From assembly GCF_019697375.1 (NCBI RefSeq), contig NZ_JAHCDI010000003.1:1027253-1091252 (forward strand): a DNA stretch of 64,000 bases. The letters are read 5' to 3'. The DNA is from Micromonospora tarapacensis (GTDB lineage Bacteria; Actinomycetota; Actinomycetes; Mycobacteriales; Micromonosporaceae). Below the pieces are notes generated by a model. That model was given only the letters and a program-made list of their open reading frames with translations, ran no database searches and was not told the origin of the DNA. Position numbers and translations under genes: made by a program. Positions 15,746-24,018 of the stretch are shown one piece after another; within the stretch, counting starts at the first letter, position 1; each line of letters begins with the position of its first letter.

Positions 15746-16963
15746 TCAGGGGCCGCAGTAGAGCAGGCGGTTGGGGGTGCCGGCGGGCACCCCGCCGACG
15801 ATACCGACGGTGGCCCGGCCCGTCAGGTCGGCACCGACCTGGGCCGGGGTCCAGGTCGGGTTGGCCTGGAGGGCGAGAGCGACGCAACCGGCGACGTGCG
15901 CGGACGCCATCGAGCCGCCGCTGAGGATCGCCGTCGCCGTGTCGCTGGTGTGCCAGGTCGAGGTGATGCTCGCCCCCGGCGCGTACAGGTCCAGGCAGGA
16001 GCCGTGGTTGCCGGAGGGCATCCGCGCGTCGGTGGGTGTGGTGCCGGCGACGGTGAGCGCGGCCGGGACCCGGGCGGGTGAGACGGTGCAGGCGTTTCCG
16101 TTCGAGCTGCCGGCGGTCACCACGTAACCGACGCCCGACTTGATCGAGTTGTGCACGGCCGTGTCCAGGGCGGCGCTCGCACCACCGCCCAGGGCCATCA
16201 GCGCCACCGCCGGGCGGACCGCGTTGGCGGTCACCCAGTCCACCCCGGCGATCACCTGGGCGATGCTGCCGCTGCCGGAGCAGTTGAGCACCCGCACCGG
16301 GTGCAGCCGGACCTTCTTGGCCACCCCGTGCAGCCTGCCGCCGACGGTGCCGGCCAGGTGGGTGCCGTGCCCGTTGCAGTCGTCCGCCGGCAGGCCGTCG
16401 ACCAGGTCGACGCCCGCGCCGACCCGGCCGCCGAAGTCACGGTGGGTGCCCCGCACACCGGCGTCGATGAGGTACGCGTTCACGTTCGGCGCGGTGTTCG
16501 GGTAGGCGTACCGGCGGTCGAGGGGGAGGTGTCGCTGGTCGATCCGGTCCAGCCCCCAGGAGGGCGGGTTCAGTTGCACCCCGGGCGCCCTCAGCGTGAC
16601 GGTCCGGTTCTGCTCGACGTGGGCGACCGCCGGCTCGGCGGCCAGCCGGCGGGCCGCGCGTTCGGTCAGGCGCACCTCGAACCCGGGCAGCGCGGCGGTG
16701 AAGACCCGGTCGACGTGGCCGGCGTACCGGCTGGTCAGCCGGGCGGCGACGGCCCGGCTGGCGGCGGGTGCGTCGGTGCGGAGCACGACCAGGTAGCTGC
16801 CCGCGACCGCGGTGGGCGCGTCGGCGTACCGGATGTCGCCGGTGGCGGGCGCCGCGGCGGCCGGCCCGGCGGTCAGCGTGGCCACGACGGCTGCGGTGAG
16901 CAGGGCGGCGAGCGGCCCGCGGGTGGCGGCCGGGTGCGGCCGGTACGGACGGGGGAGTGGCAT
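15746..16963 (-). CDS. Secreted S8 (subtilisin-like) peptidase with degenerate active-site motifs
   Basis: 405 aa. It has a signal peptide (LAALLTAAVVATLTAGPAAA), an I9-type propeptide (GSYLVVLRTDAP, AVAHVEQNRTVTL), then a proteinase K/aqualysin-like domain. The catalytic triad is present: Asp in AYLIDAGVRGTH, His in NGHGTHLAGTV, Ser in SGGSMASAHVAG. Surrounding motifs differ from the family: DTG reads DAG, SLGG reads ALGG, the oxyanion-hole AGN reads AGS, and GTSMA reads GGSMA. ATG 16963 follows AGGAGGAGG. Activity may be altered or lost. Confidence 0.88.
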   Translation of the reverse strand: MPLPRPYRPHPAATRGPLAALLTAAVVATLTAGPAAAAPATGDIRYADAPTAVAGSYLVVLRTDAPAASRAVAARLTSRYAGHVDRVFTAALPGFEVRLTERAARRLAAEPAVAHVEQNRTVTLRAPGVQLNPPSWGLDRIDQRHLPLDRRYAYPNTAPNVNAYLIDAGVRGTHRDFGGRVGAGVDLVDGLPADDCNGHGTHLAGTVGGRLHGVAKKVRLHPVRVLNCSGSGSIAQVIAGVDWVTANAVRPAVALMALGGGASAALDTAVHNSIKSGVGYVVTAGSSNGNACTVSPARVPAALTVAGTTPTDARMPSGNHGSCLDLYAPGASITSTWHTSDTATAILSGGSMASAHVAGCVALALQANPTWTPAQVGADLTGRATVGIVGGVPAGTPNRLLYCGP

Positions 16964-17082
16964 CGGTTCCTCCTCCTGGCTGCCCCTGGCGTGGGTGGTG
17001 ACCCTGGGCAGGGGCCTCGATGGTTCCCCGGATGGTACCGATGCATCCACCGCTGTGGATATGTCTGCCGGTCGGCCAGGCG

Positions 17083-17718
17083 TCAGGCGTTGAGGTACGC
17101 CAGGACGGCGAGGACGCGCCGGTTGTCGTCCTCGGAGGGCGGCATGTCCAGTTTGGTGAGGATGTTGTTGATGTGCTTGCTCACGGCCTTCTCGGTGATG
17201 CGGAGCTTGGTCGCAATCGCGGCGTTGGATCGGCCCTCGGCCATCTCGCCGAGCACCTCCCGCTCCCGGGCGGTGAGCACCGCCAATGGTTCCCGGCGGG
17301 CGAGGAGCTGCGAGATCACTTCGGGGTCCATGGCGGTGCCGCCGGCGGCCACCCGGCGGACGGCGTCGACGAACTCGCCGACGTTGGAGACGCGGTCCTT
17401 GAGGAAGTAGCCCACCCCCCCGTGCGGCGTGCTGAGCAGTTCGCGGGCGTACATCGGCTCGACGTGCTGGGAGAGCACGAGGATCGGCAGGCCGGGAATC
17501 TGGCTGCGGGCGGCGATCGCGGCCTGTAGACCCTCGTCGGTGAACGTCGGCGGCAGGCGCACGTCGATGACCGCCACCTGGGGCCGGTGGGTGATCAGGG
17601 CGGGCAGCAGGGCGGGGCCGTTGTCGACGGACGCGACGACGTCGAAGTCGAAGGCCCGCAGGATGCGGGTCAGTCCGTCGCGAAGGAGTGCATGGTCTTC
17701 GGCGATGACAACGCGCAC
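17083..17718 (-). CDS. NarL/LuxR-family response regulator (DesR-like)
   Basis: 211 aa. The receiver domain has acidic residues in VVIAEDHALLRDG, phosphoacceptor Asp in VAVIDVRLPP, and the Lys in YFLKDR. The C-terminal LuxR HTH is LTAREREVLGEMAEGRSNAA followed by ITEKAVSKHINNILTKL. The GTG start at 17718 overlaps the kinase gene by 49 nt, so the two are one transcript. With the desaturase nearby it may act like DesR, but that is inference from position. Confidence 0.92.
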   Translation of the reverse strand: MRVVIAEDHALLRDGLTRILRAFDFDVVASVDNGPALLPALITHRPQVAVIDVRLPPTFTDEGLQAAIAARSQIPGLPILVLSQHVEPMYARELLSTPHGGVGYFLKDRVSNVGEFVDAVRRVAAGGTAMDPEVISQLLARREPLAVLTAREREVLGEMAEGRSNAAIATKLRITEKAVSKHINNILTKLDMPPSEDDNRRVLAVLAYLNA

Positions 17719-18950
17719 GGCAGCTCCATGGTGATGACGGTGGGCCCCCCGGACGGGCTCGACAGCGCCATGGTGCCATCGAAGGCGGCGAGGCGGCGTT
17801 CGATACCGCGCAGCCCGGTGCCGGCGGCGGGATCGGCGCCGCCCGCGCCGTCATCGGTGACCACCATGGTCAGCGTGCCGTCGGCGTACCGCAGCGCCAC
17901 CGACCCGCTGTGCGCGCGGCTGTGCCGGACCAGGTTGGTCAGGGTTTCGGCCACGGCGAAGTACGCCGCCGACTCGACCGGTGTGTCGAGCCGGCCGGGC
18001 AGATCGGCGTCGACCGTGATCGGTATGGGCAGGCTCAGCGCCAGCGCACGCACCGCGCCACCCAGGCCACGTTCGGCCAGGACGGGTGGGTGGATGCCAC
18101 GGACGAGGTGCCGCAGCTCGACCAGTGCCGTGCCGCTCGACTCACGCGCCTCGGCGAGCATCTCGTGGGCGGCGGTCGGGTTCCGGTCGATCAGCTCGTC
18201 GGCCAGGCCGATCATCATGCCCAGCGAGACGAGCCGGGCCTGGATGCCGTCGTGCAGGTCGCGCTCGATGCGGCGCAACTCGGCGGCCTGGGCGTCCACC
18301 GTGTCGGCGCGGGTCACGGTCAGCTGGGTGACGCGAAGCCGGAGTTCGGCGGCCCTGGTCGGCGCCAGGAGGAGCCGGGCGAAGGAGGCGTCGACGCGCC
18401 GCAGCCATGGCGCCAACCACAGGCCACCGGCCAGGATCGCGGCACCCTGCGGCAGGCAGAGCAGACCCTCGCCGAAGGTGTCTATCGACCAGGTCGCGCC
18501 GTAGCCGTACCAGCCGGTGCCGAGCCAGATCCACAACGGCGTCAGCGTCAGCCCCGCGAGCCCGTACAGCGGTATCGCCAGGGAGATCGCGCCGAGGGCG
18601 ATCCCGATGATCGCGCCGGGCACCAGCCAGGCCAGGTCACGCCAGGTGGCGGGGTCGGTGACGATCCACCGGAAGCGCCGCCAGCCGCCGGGCACGGCCC
18701 GTTCCGGACGCGGATGGTACGGACGCGCGACCGGGACACCGGTCCGGGAGGCGAGCCTCCGTTCAAGATTGACCCGCGCCCGGACCAGCGCCATCGCCCA
18801 GGGCACCAGCGCCATGCCGAGGAACGGCACCGGGATCAGGATCAGGGCGACAACCGCCACGGCGAGCAACGGGATGTTCGTGACGGCCAGGCCGATGGCG
18901 GCCACGCCGGCCAGTACGGCGCGAACTCCCCGCCGGATCCACTGACCCAT
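17670..18950 (-). CDS. Multi-pass sensor histidine kinase (HisKA_3, DesK-like)
   Basis: 426 aa. Several membrane helices in the first 210 residues (VTNIPLLAVAVVALILIPVP, GAIIGIALGAISLAIPLYG) resemble a membrane sensor such as DesK. The HisKA_3 box is RRIERDLHDGIQARLVSLG (phospho-His in DLHDG), and the HATPase_c domain carries ETLTNLVRHSRAHSG, TDDGAGGADP and GTGLRGIERRL. ATG 18950 is chosen because AGGAG lies 7 nt upstream; longer in-frame starts exist. Divergent from the desaturase with a 136-bp spacer. Confidence 0.9.
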   Translation of the reverse strand: MGQWIRRGVRAVLAGVAAIGLAVTNIPLLAVAVVALILIPVPFLGMALVPWAMALVRARVNLERRLASRTGVPVARPYHPRPERAVPGGWRRFRWIVTDPATWRDLAWLVPGAIIGIALGAISLAIPLYGLAGLTLTPLWIWLGTGWYGYGATWSIDTFGEGLLCLPQGAAILAGGLWLAPWLRRVDASFARLLLAPTRAAELRLRVTQLTVTRADTVDAQAAELRRIERDLHDGIQARLVSLGMMIGLADELIDRNPTAAHEMLAEARESSGTALVELRHLVRGIHPPVLAERGLGGAVRALALSLPIPITVDADLPGRLDTPVESAAYFAVAETLTNLVRHSRAHSGSVALRYADGTLTMVVTDDGAGGADPAAGTGLRGIERRLAAFDGTMALSSPSGGPTVITMELPCALSSPKTMHSFATD

Positions 18951-19086
18951 GCGCTCCTCTGCCCCGGCCATCTCCACAGGTAGTATTGTGCCCCCGGACT
19001 TCGCCGTCCGACGGTGGTGCCAGCACCCCGTAGCCGGAGGGGATAGGGCTCCTGACGGCGCCGTCACAGTGAGATCTGCTGGAGCC

Positions 19087-20103
19087 ATGACGACTACCAC
19101 GACGGCCGGCAGTGACTTTGCCACCCTGTCCCGCCGGATCATCGGCGCGGGCTTGATGGAGCGCCGGCCCGCCTACTACGTCGCCCGGCTGAGCGCCGTC
19201 GCGCTTCTGTATCTCAGCGGTTGGACGGCCTTCTTCGTGATCGGCGCCTCCTGGTGGCAGATGATCACGGCCGTGGTCCTCGCCGTGACGTTCACCCAGG
19301 TCGCGCTCGTGGCGCACGATCTCGCGCACCGCCAGGTCTTTCGCACCAAACGCCCCAGTGAGGTGGCCGGGCGGCTGGCCGGCAACCTCGGCGTGGGGAT
19401 GAGCTACGGCTGGTGGATGGACAAGCACACCCGCCACCACAACAACCCCAACCACGACGACCTCGACCCGGACGTGGCCCCCGAGGTGCTCATCTGGGCC
19501 ACCGAGTCGGCGCTGGGCCGGCGGGGCCTGAAGGGCTTCGTCACCCGGCACCAGGCCGCGCTGTTCTTTCCGCTGCTGACGCTGCTCGCCCTGGACCTGA
19601 AGGTGTCCAGCGTCAGGGCGTTGCGCAACCACACGGTCAAGCGGCGCGGTGTGGAGAGCGCGCTGCTGATCCTGCACGCCATCGGCTATCTCGCGGCGCT
19701 GCTGATCGTCCTCTCACCGTTGCAGGCCATCGCCTTCCTGCTGCTGCACCAGGCCGTGTTCGGCGTCTACCTGGGCATGACCTTCGCGCCCAACCACAAG
19801 GGCATGCCGCACCCGACCGGCGACGAGGACTTTCTGCGCAAGCAGGTGCTGACGTCCCGCAACGTCAGCGGCAACTGGCTGACCGACGTCGCGCTCGGTG
19901 GGCTGAACTACCAGATCGAACACCACCTGTTTCCCGGCATGCCGTCACCCAACCTGCGCAAGGCCCAACCCATCGTGCAGGCCTACTGCGCCGAGGTCGG
20001 CGTCGCCTACGAGCAGACCAGCCTCGTCACCTCCTACCGCCAGGCGCTGCGACACCTGCACGAGGTGGGCGCACCCGCCCGCGCCGAACACGCGGCCCGC
20101 TGA
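19087..20103 (+). CDS. Membrane fatty acid desaturase
   Basis: 338 aa acyl-lipid or acyl-CoA desaturase with the three histidine boxes: HDLAHRQ (residues 77-83), HTRHHNNP (from residue 114) and QIEHHLFPGMP near the C-terminus, separated by hydrophobic segments. These bind the di-iron centre that introduces a double bond into membrane acyl chains. ATG 19087 follows CTGGAG. The divergent kinase/regulator pair suggests control by membrane state. Confidence 0.93.
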   Translation: MTTTTTAGSDFATLSRRIIGAGLMERRPAYYVARLSAVALLYLSGWTAFFVIGASWWQMITAVVLAVTFTQVALVAHDLAHRQVFRTKRPSEVAGRLAGNLGVGMSYGWWMDKHTRHHNNPNHDDLDPDVAPEVLIWATESALGRRGLKGFVTRHQAALFFPLLTLLALDLKVSSVRALRNHTVKRRGVESALLILHAIGYLAALLIVLSPLQAIAFLLLHQAVFGVYLGMTFAPNHKGMPHPTGDEDFLRKQVLTSRNVSGNWLTDVALGGLNYQIEHHLFPGMPSPNLRKAQPIVQAYCAEVGVAYEQTSLVTSYRQALRHLHEVGAPARAEHAAR

Positions 20104-20527
20104 GCCCGCCGCGCACCGCCTCGCCGAACCGATCGTCACCCGGCTACAACACCGGCTCCGCCGCCGGTGACCGTGCCGGGTCGCCGTCACTCCGCCAGGT
20201 AGCCAGCCCGGCGGGTGTGCGAGGGCAGCGCCCGGTAGTCGGCGGTGTCGGCCCGCCGCACGGCCTCACCCGGTCGGCACAGGTCCGGCTATGAGACCGG
20301 GAAGCGCGAGGAACCGTTGTGGACACATCGATGGCCCTCACGGATGCGGGCGTTCAGGAAGTGTCGATCACGGTCCGCCGGTGGCGGCTTCCCGACCTGC
20401 TTGAGGCACTGCTCACTGGGTTGCGGCAGGTGCCGACCTTGACCGCCGTTGCCCCCGGGTGGCCGCCACGTCGGGCATGCGACGGGCACGGTGCGGCCGT
20501 CGCCGGGCGGCTATCGCGGGGTCGGCC
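20104..20527. other. Gap without a supported gene
   Basis: Between the desaturase and the VOC gene. A stretch starting GTGGACACATCG at 20319 translates for about 40 residues in a protein-like way (VQEVSITVRRWRLPDLLEAL) and then becomes non-coding opposite the VOC gene; it may be a gene remnant. No terminator or RNA was recognised. Confidence 0.4.
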
Positions 20528-20875
20528 TCAATTGGTGACAGCCGTCTTCGGGGTGCCGACGCGCAACCTATTGCCGTCCGGGTCGGTCACCCCGAAGTCG
20601 CGCCCCCACTCCATGTCATCGATCTTCGCGATGCCACAGGCTGCGGCCATCGCATCAACGTCACTGACGTAGAGGTAGACCAACGTGCCGGGGCGGGCAT
20701 CACCTGTGTGCTCGGACAGGTGCAGGTGCATGCCTCCTCGGGCGATTCCCACGTAGCGGGGCAGGTCGGGCGCGAACCGGTGTTCCCACTGCTTGACGAA
20801 GCCAAGCCTCTCGTACCACCGGACAGAGGCATCGGCATCGGCGACCCGAAGAACCGGCGCGAGATGTTCATCCAT
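20528..20875 (-). CDS. VOC-superfamily (glyoxalase/bleomycin-resistance-like) protein
   Basis: 115 aa single VOC module. LAPVLRVADADASVRWYERL with GFVKQWEHRF opens the first beta-alpha-beta-beta-beta unit, and GVTDPDGNRLRVG closes the second. Bleomycin-resistance-type proteins of this length bind the drug as dimers; others are metal enzymes, so the substrate is unknown. The start MDEHLAPVL (20875) is used; an in-frame start eight codons upstream (20899) is possible. It stands alone next to remnant DNA. Confidence 0.75.
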   Translation of the reverse strand: MDEHLAPVLRVADADASVRWYERLGFVKQWEHRFAPDLPRYVGIARGGMHLHLSEHTGDARPGTLVYLYVSDVDAMAAACGIAKIDDMEWGRDFGVTDPDGNRLRVGTPKTAVTN

Positions 20876-21003
20876 CGGCCAAGTATCGCTGCCTGCCATG
20901 CTCGCTGCCCTGCCACAATCCCGGAGCCTGAGCGCGCCCGCCGGAGGATCCTCTGGTTCTGACCGCCGCGAAGATCGGCCGGCGTGCCGGCCGATGCCGG
21001 CGC

Positions 21004-21270
21004 TTGCGCCGCCAGCAGGCCGAGCGCGTTCGGCGCGGCCGCGCGGCCCGCTTTCGGGCCGCCTTGATCGGAACAGGTTCGCGTGACGACGGCTATGGAG
21101 GCGGCGTTGTCCGGGCCGATGGCGGCGGTGATGCGGCGGAGCCGCAGTTCCCGTTTCGTCGCGCTGGTCTTGGCCGGCGCGGCCGGGCCGCGGAACAGGT
21201 GTACGCCATGATCTGCCCGGATCACCTGGTCAACGCCGGTGTGATCCTGCCCGATCATGACCGCAGCTGA
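21004..21270 (+). pseudogene. Degenerate DivIVA-like small gene
   Basis: The segment RFRRAGLGRRG is embedded in otherwise unconvincing sequence. Positions 21153-21207 repeat 22416-22470 with 3 differences in 55 nt. The intact-looking partner (22402-22572) continues into a coiled-coil, while this copy breaks off after AAEQVYAM. It is read as a decayed copy of the short DivIVA-domain genes common beside integrated elements in Micromonosporaceae. Confidence 0.45.
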
Positions 21271-21340
21271 CCGTTGAGACACCGGCTACTGGCACGTGGC
21301 TGGCACGGCGGTGCGCGGTTGTCCGGCGGAGTGTGGCTTA

Positions 21341-21365
21341 CCGCCCCGGCTTGGGCCGGGGGCGG
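21341..21365. terminator. Short G/C-rich stem-loop
   Basis: CCGCCCCGGC (21341-21350) pairs with GCCGGGGGCGG (21355-21365) with one bulged base. It lies in the gap before the toxin-antitoxin genes. No T-tract. Confidence 0.3.
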
Positions 21366-21465
21366 CTTGCCGTGCCGCTGGCTCTCCGTGCGTCTGAGTG
21401 ACGGTGGTGTCGGTGTTGATCGTGCGACAATGAGTGGCGGTGTGTGGTGGAGGAGGTGAGCCGTG

Positions 21466-21663
21466 ATGTCGAGCAATGCGGAGCGGATGCCCGAGTGGCC
21501 GACCGCTGAGCACGTGCCGGCAGAGGAGCTGGCCCGCCGGCAGGGCGTGCGGCCGGTCGCCTCCGTCGATGACCTGGCCCGGCCGAACCTGTTCGAGTCC
21601 GACGAAGAGTTGGACGACTTCCTTGCCGACCTGTACGCCTCTCGGCGGGCCAGCGCCGCGTGA
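21466..21663 (+). CDS. Antitoxin of a VapBC-like pair
   Basis: 65 aa acidic protein with no clear DNA-binding domain in the N-terminus (MSSNAERMPEWPTAEHVPAE) and an acidic C-terminal tail (NLFESDEELDDFLADLYASR) suited to wrap the toxin. A GTG at 21463 is directly in front of the ATG; GGAGGAGGTGAG supplies a strong SD sequence. The toxin gene begins inside the stop codon (GTGA at 21660). Antitoxin identity rests on size, order and coupling. Confidence 0.65.
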   Translation: MSSNAERMPEWPTAEHVPAEELARRQGVRPVASVDDLARPNLFESDEELDDFLADLYASRRASAA

Positions 21664-22064
21664 GTCTGGTCGCCCTGGACACCGACGTGGCGTCGGCGAT
21701 CCTGCGGGGTCGGCTGCATGGCCGGCTTCGCGCCCGGCTGGCCGCTAAGACCCTGTGCATCACCTTCGTCAAGCTCGGGGAGCTGACCAAGTGGACCGCG
21801 CTGCGGAGCTGGGGGCCGCGCAAGCTCGCTGACCTCGCGCAGTGGCGATCCGGCGTGGTCCTGCTGCCCTTCGACGAGGCGGTGGCGACCACCTGGGGTC
21901 AGCTCCAGGCGCGGGCGCAGCATCGGGGGCGTCCCCGGCCGACGAACGACTCCTGGATCGCGGCCTGCTGCCTGGTCGACCGGCTACCGCTGGCGACGTT
22001 CAACGGCAAGGACTACGCCGACTTCGCCGAGTACGACGGCCTACGCCTGTTCGACGTCTCGTAG
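21660..22064 (+). CDS. PIN-domain toxin, VapC-like RNase
   Basis: 134 aa PIN domain. The conserved acidic residues are seen as Asp in LVALDTDVASAIL, Glu in FVKLGELTKW, Asp in TNDSWIAACCL, and Asp in NGKDYADFAEY, with the usual hydrophobic spacing. VapC toxins cleave tRNA or rRNA. The gene overlaps the antitoxin by 4 nt. It lies in a strip of older integrated DNA just left of the tRNA-Gly element. Confidence 0.82.
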   Translation: MSLVALDTDVASAILRGRLHGRLRARLAAKTLCITFVKLGELTKWTALRSWGPRKLADLAQWRSGVVLLPFDEAVATTWGQLQARAQHRGRPRPTNDSWIAACCLVDRLPLATFNGKDYADFAEYDGLRLFDVS

Positions 22065-22102
22065 CTCCACCGCCGCAGTCCGATGTGGCCGAACGGCGGT
22101 GA

Positions 22103-22291
22103 GTGGTCCTGGCCGCCAGCGGCCAGCCGGACCGATACACCCGGTGGCAAGCCGCGGAGCGGCGCGGCAACGCCGTGGACCGGCGAGAGATCTTCGTGCG
22201 GCCGTCGGGCCTGCGGCTGCTCGCCCCGGCTGGCGTCCGCGCAGTCGGTCGTATGGCACCTGCCCGGGCCGTGCGGGGCAGGGCACGGTGA
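22103..22291 (+). CDS. Hypothetical short protein or remnant
   Basis: 62 codons from GTG 22103 encoding LAASGQPDRYTRWQAAERRG and DRREIFVRPSGLRLL, which look protein-like. Not recognised. It may be part of the same decayed integrated DNA as the DivIVA-like copies on either side. Confidence 0.25.
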   Translation: MVLAASGQPDRYTRWQAAERRGNAVDRREIFVRPSGLRLLAPAGVRAVGRMAPARAVRGRAR

Positions 22292-22401
22292 GTCGGACGG
22301 CACCCACGACGGTCTCAACTTCGAGGAGGTTGCGGTGACCGTGTATCCGGTTGGCGTCTTCCGGGCAGCGTCACGGTTGGCCCGGCTCTGTCCGGAAACA
22401 C

Positions 22402-22572
22402 GTGAAGCGAGTCCGGTTTCGTCGCGCTGGTCTTGGTCGGCGTGGCCGGGCCGAGGAACAGGTGTACGCCTTCCTCCGTGCGGTCGTCGGTGAGCTGACC
22501 GCGCGCGATGGTGTGGAAGCGGGCCTGCGCGCGGAGAACGCCCGTCTGAAGGGTGCGCTGCGCGAGTGGTAG
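22402..22572 (+). CDS. Small DivIVA-like coiled-coil protein
   Basis: 56 aa from GTG 22402. VRFRRAGLGRRGRAEEQVYA is like the DivIVA membrane-targeting N-terminus (FRxxxxGYxxxEV type), followed by a helix (FLRAVVGELTARDG, LRAENARLKGALREW) with heptad character. Such mini-DivIVA genes are commonly seen on or beside integrative elements of this family; the function is not known. The start could also be further upstream (22351). It lies 50 nt left of the attachment-site repeat. Confidence 0.5.
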   Translation: MKRVRFRRAGLGRRGRAEEQVYAFLRAVVGELTARDGVEAGLRAENARLKGALREW

Positions 22573-22622
22573 AGCAGCTTCGCTCCGAGGCCGGATCGGA
22601 CCGTTGACCGGGGCCGGAGGGT

Positions 22623-22667
22623 GTGGAGCGGGCGACGGGAATCGAACCCGCACCGTCAGTTTGGAAG
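22623..22667. repeat. attL: displaced 3' half of tRNA-Gly
   Basis: 45 bp identical to 57435-57479. It covers the T-arm, variable loop, anticodon stem 3' side, acceptor 3' strand and CCA of tRNA-Gly(TCC) in minus orientation. After position 22667 the two copies diverge at once, so this copy has no 5' tRNA half and cannot be a functional tRNA. Confidence 0.93.
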
Positions 22668-22790
22668 CAACCAGCCAATCATCCCGGGTGGCTCCGACCG
22701 GTCCCGCACAATGCCGTTGACCTGCTGTTCCGTCTCAGCTTCGTCCCGGAACGTAGCGGGACCGGCCGGGTGATCCCGGACGGTTTCCTG

Positions 22791-22806
22791 CCAAGATCCC
22801 TACCAT
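22791..22806. repeat. 16-bp repeat near left end (possible integrase arm site)
   Basis: CCAAGATCCCTACCAT occurs here and again at 57340-57355, in the same orientation, 123 bp inside attL and 79 bp inside attR. In the circular form the two copies would flank the 45-bp core, as arm-type integrase or excisionase sites do. Nearby CGGGTGATCCCGG occurs twice (22768-22780 and 22830-22842 region). Confidence 0.55.
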
Positions 22807-22847
22807 CGTCCCGGCTCGTGCCGGGCTGTAGCGGGTGATCCCGGGCG

Positions 22848-23825
22848 TTGTCGTCGCCTCCCCGGCAGGCAGTCATCGCGTTGATACCCGTTGCGGTAGC
22901 GCGTGGTGGTGTCTCTATCGTGGATGCCGTGACCCCCAGTTCCAGCCGGAAGCACAAGCCGCCGACGTATGCTGAGCGGCTGCTCGCTGACCTAGATGTC
23001 ATCCATGTTGGGTATGGCGACGTCCTCGAACGCTCGGCCATCGTCAACGTTGACCCCAATCGCCGCGGCGGCGACATCGTCTTCGTCGGCGCCGCAAGGT
23101 GGGGGTGGGCGAAAAGCGACGCCGCACTGGAGGCGTCCCGGATGGCGCTACTGCGGCAGGTCCGCGACTGGGAGCCTCGGTTCCGACTCCTGTTCCCTCA
23201 CCCGACGCCGACGGTTGCCAAGCGGCTCGACCGGGCCATCGGCCGGCTCGAACGCTGGCTCGTCCGCAAGCGTGATACCACCGTGCCGGCGACGGTAGGC
23301 AAAGCAGCCGAGTTGCTCGCTGCTGACGTCGCCGACATGCGAGCGTTGGCTGGTTTGCTGCCAGCCGATAAGTACGCAATTCGGCTCGTTGTCGATACCA
23401 ACACCATTATCGATAACCCCGATCTTGCGGCCCATGTCCCGACACTGGGCCGCCGGTACATGGCTCATCTGCTACCCGTCGTGCTGCGGGAGATCGACGA
23501 TCTCAAACGTGGCGCACGCAATCAGGATCTCCGCGACGCGGCCCAGCGCGCCGACCGGCGTCTTAAGGGTCTGCGGACCAACGGCGACATCCAGGCTGGC
23601 GTGCGGGTAGCCGGTGAGGTTTATGCAGTCTTCGAGCACATCGAGCCCCGCCATAACAAGCTGCCGTCCTGGCTTGACCTTGCGGTGCCGGACGACCGCT
23701 TCGTCGCCTCCACGCTGCTTCTGCAGTCCGAGCATCCTGGCTCTGCTCTGCATGTCGCTACCAGCGACATTAACCTACAGACCAAGCTGGCGGCTGTCGG
23801 TCTGCCCTACGTCGAGCTGCCCTAA
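22848..23825 (+). CDS. PIN-domain protein
   Basis: Up to 325 aa. The C-terminal half is a PIN domain: LVVDTNTIIDNPDLAAHVP (first Asp), VVLREIDDLKRGARNQDLRD (Glu), VPDDRFVASTLLLQ, and VATSDINLQTKLAAVGLPYV (Asp), the arrangement of larger PIN proteins like PhoH2-type or PIN_4. The N-terminal half has basic helices (RLDRAIGRLERWLVRKRD). The real start may be GTG 22929 because the first 27 codons are poor. First gene inside the left end; it may be an RNase with a defence or regulatory role. No antitoxin is seen. Confidence 0.75.
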   Translation: MSSPPRQAVIALIPVAVARGGVSIVDAVTPSSSRKHKPPTYAERLLADLDVIHVGYGDVLERSAIVNVDPNRRGGDIVFVGAARWGWAKSDAALEASRMALLRQVRDWEPRFRLLFPHPTPTVAKRLDRAIGRLERWLVRKRDTTVPATVGKAAELLAADVADMRALAGLLPADKYAIRLVVDTNTIIDNPDLAAHVPTLGRRYMAHLLPVVLREIDDLKRGARNQDLRDAAQRADRRLKGLRTNGDIQAGVRVAGEVYAVFEHIEPRHNKLPSWLDLAVPDDRFVASTLLLQSEHPGSALHVATSDINLQTKLAAVGLPYVELP

Positions 23826-23839
23826 TAATGGAGTTCTCC

Positions 23840-23859
23840 GATGGGATTCAAAGCCCATC
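23840..23859. terminator. Weak stem-loop after PIN gene
   Basis: GATGGG (23840-23845) pairs with CCCATC (23854-23859), 8-nt loop, 14 nt past the PIN-gene stop. It is short but less G+C-rich than its surroundings. Confidence 0.35.
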
Positions 23860-24018
23860 AGATAATGACGAGGCTATGATCGGCCGACCTGTGCTGAGGC
23901 GTTGTTTGCGGCAAGCCGTCCGTCGATAAGACTCCGTATCGGTGGGCTTGACGGCCTCCGACAGCAATATGCCTCACCCTCAGAGCTTGACACCCTCTTG
24001 CCGGACCCGGCCCGCCGG

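Noticed and set aside
22623..22667. A tRNA-Gly gene at the left end
   Set aside because: Only the 3' half is present; the sequence after 22,667 does not form a D-arm or the 5' acceptor strand. It is attL.
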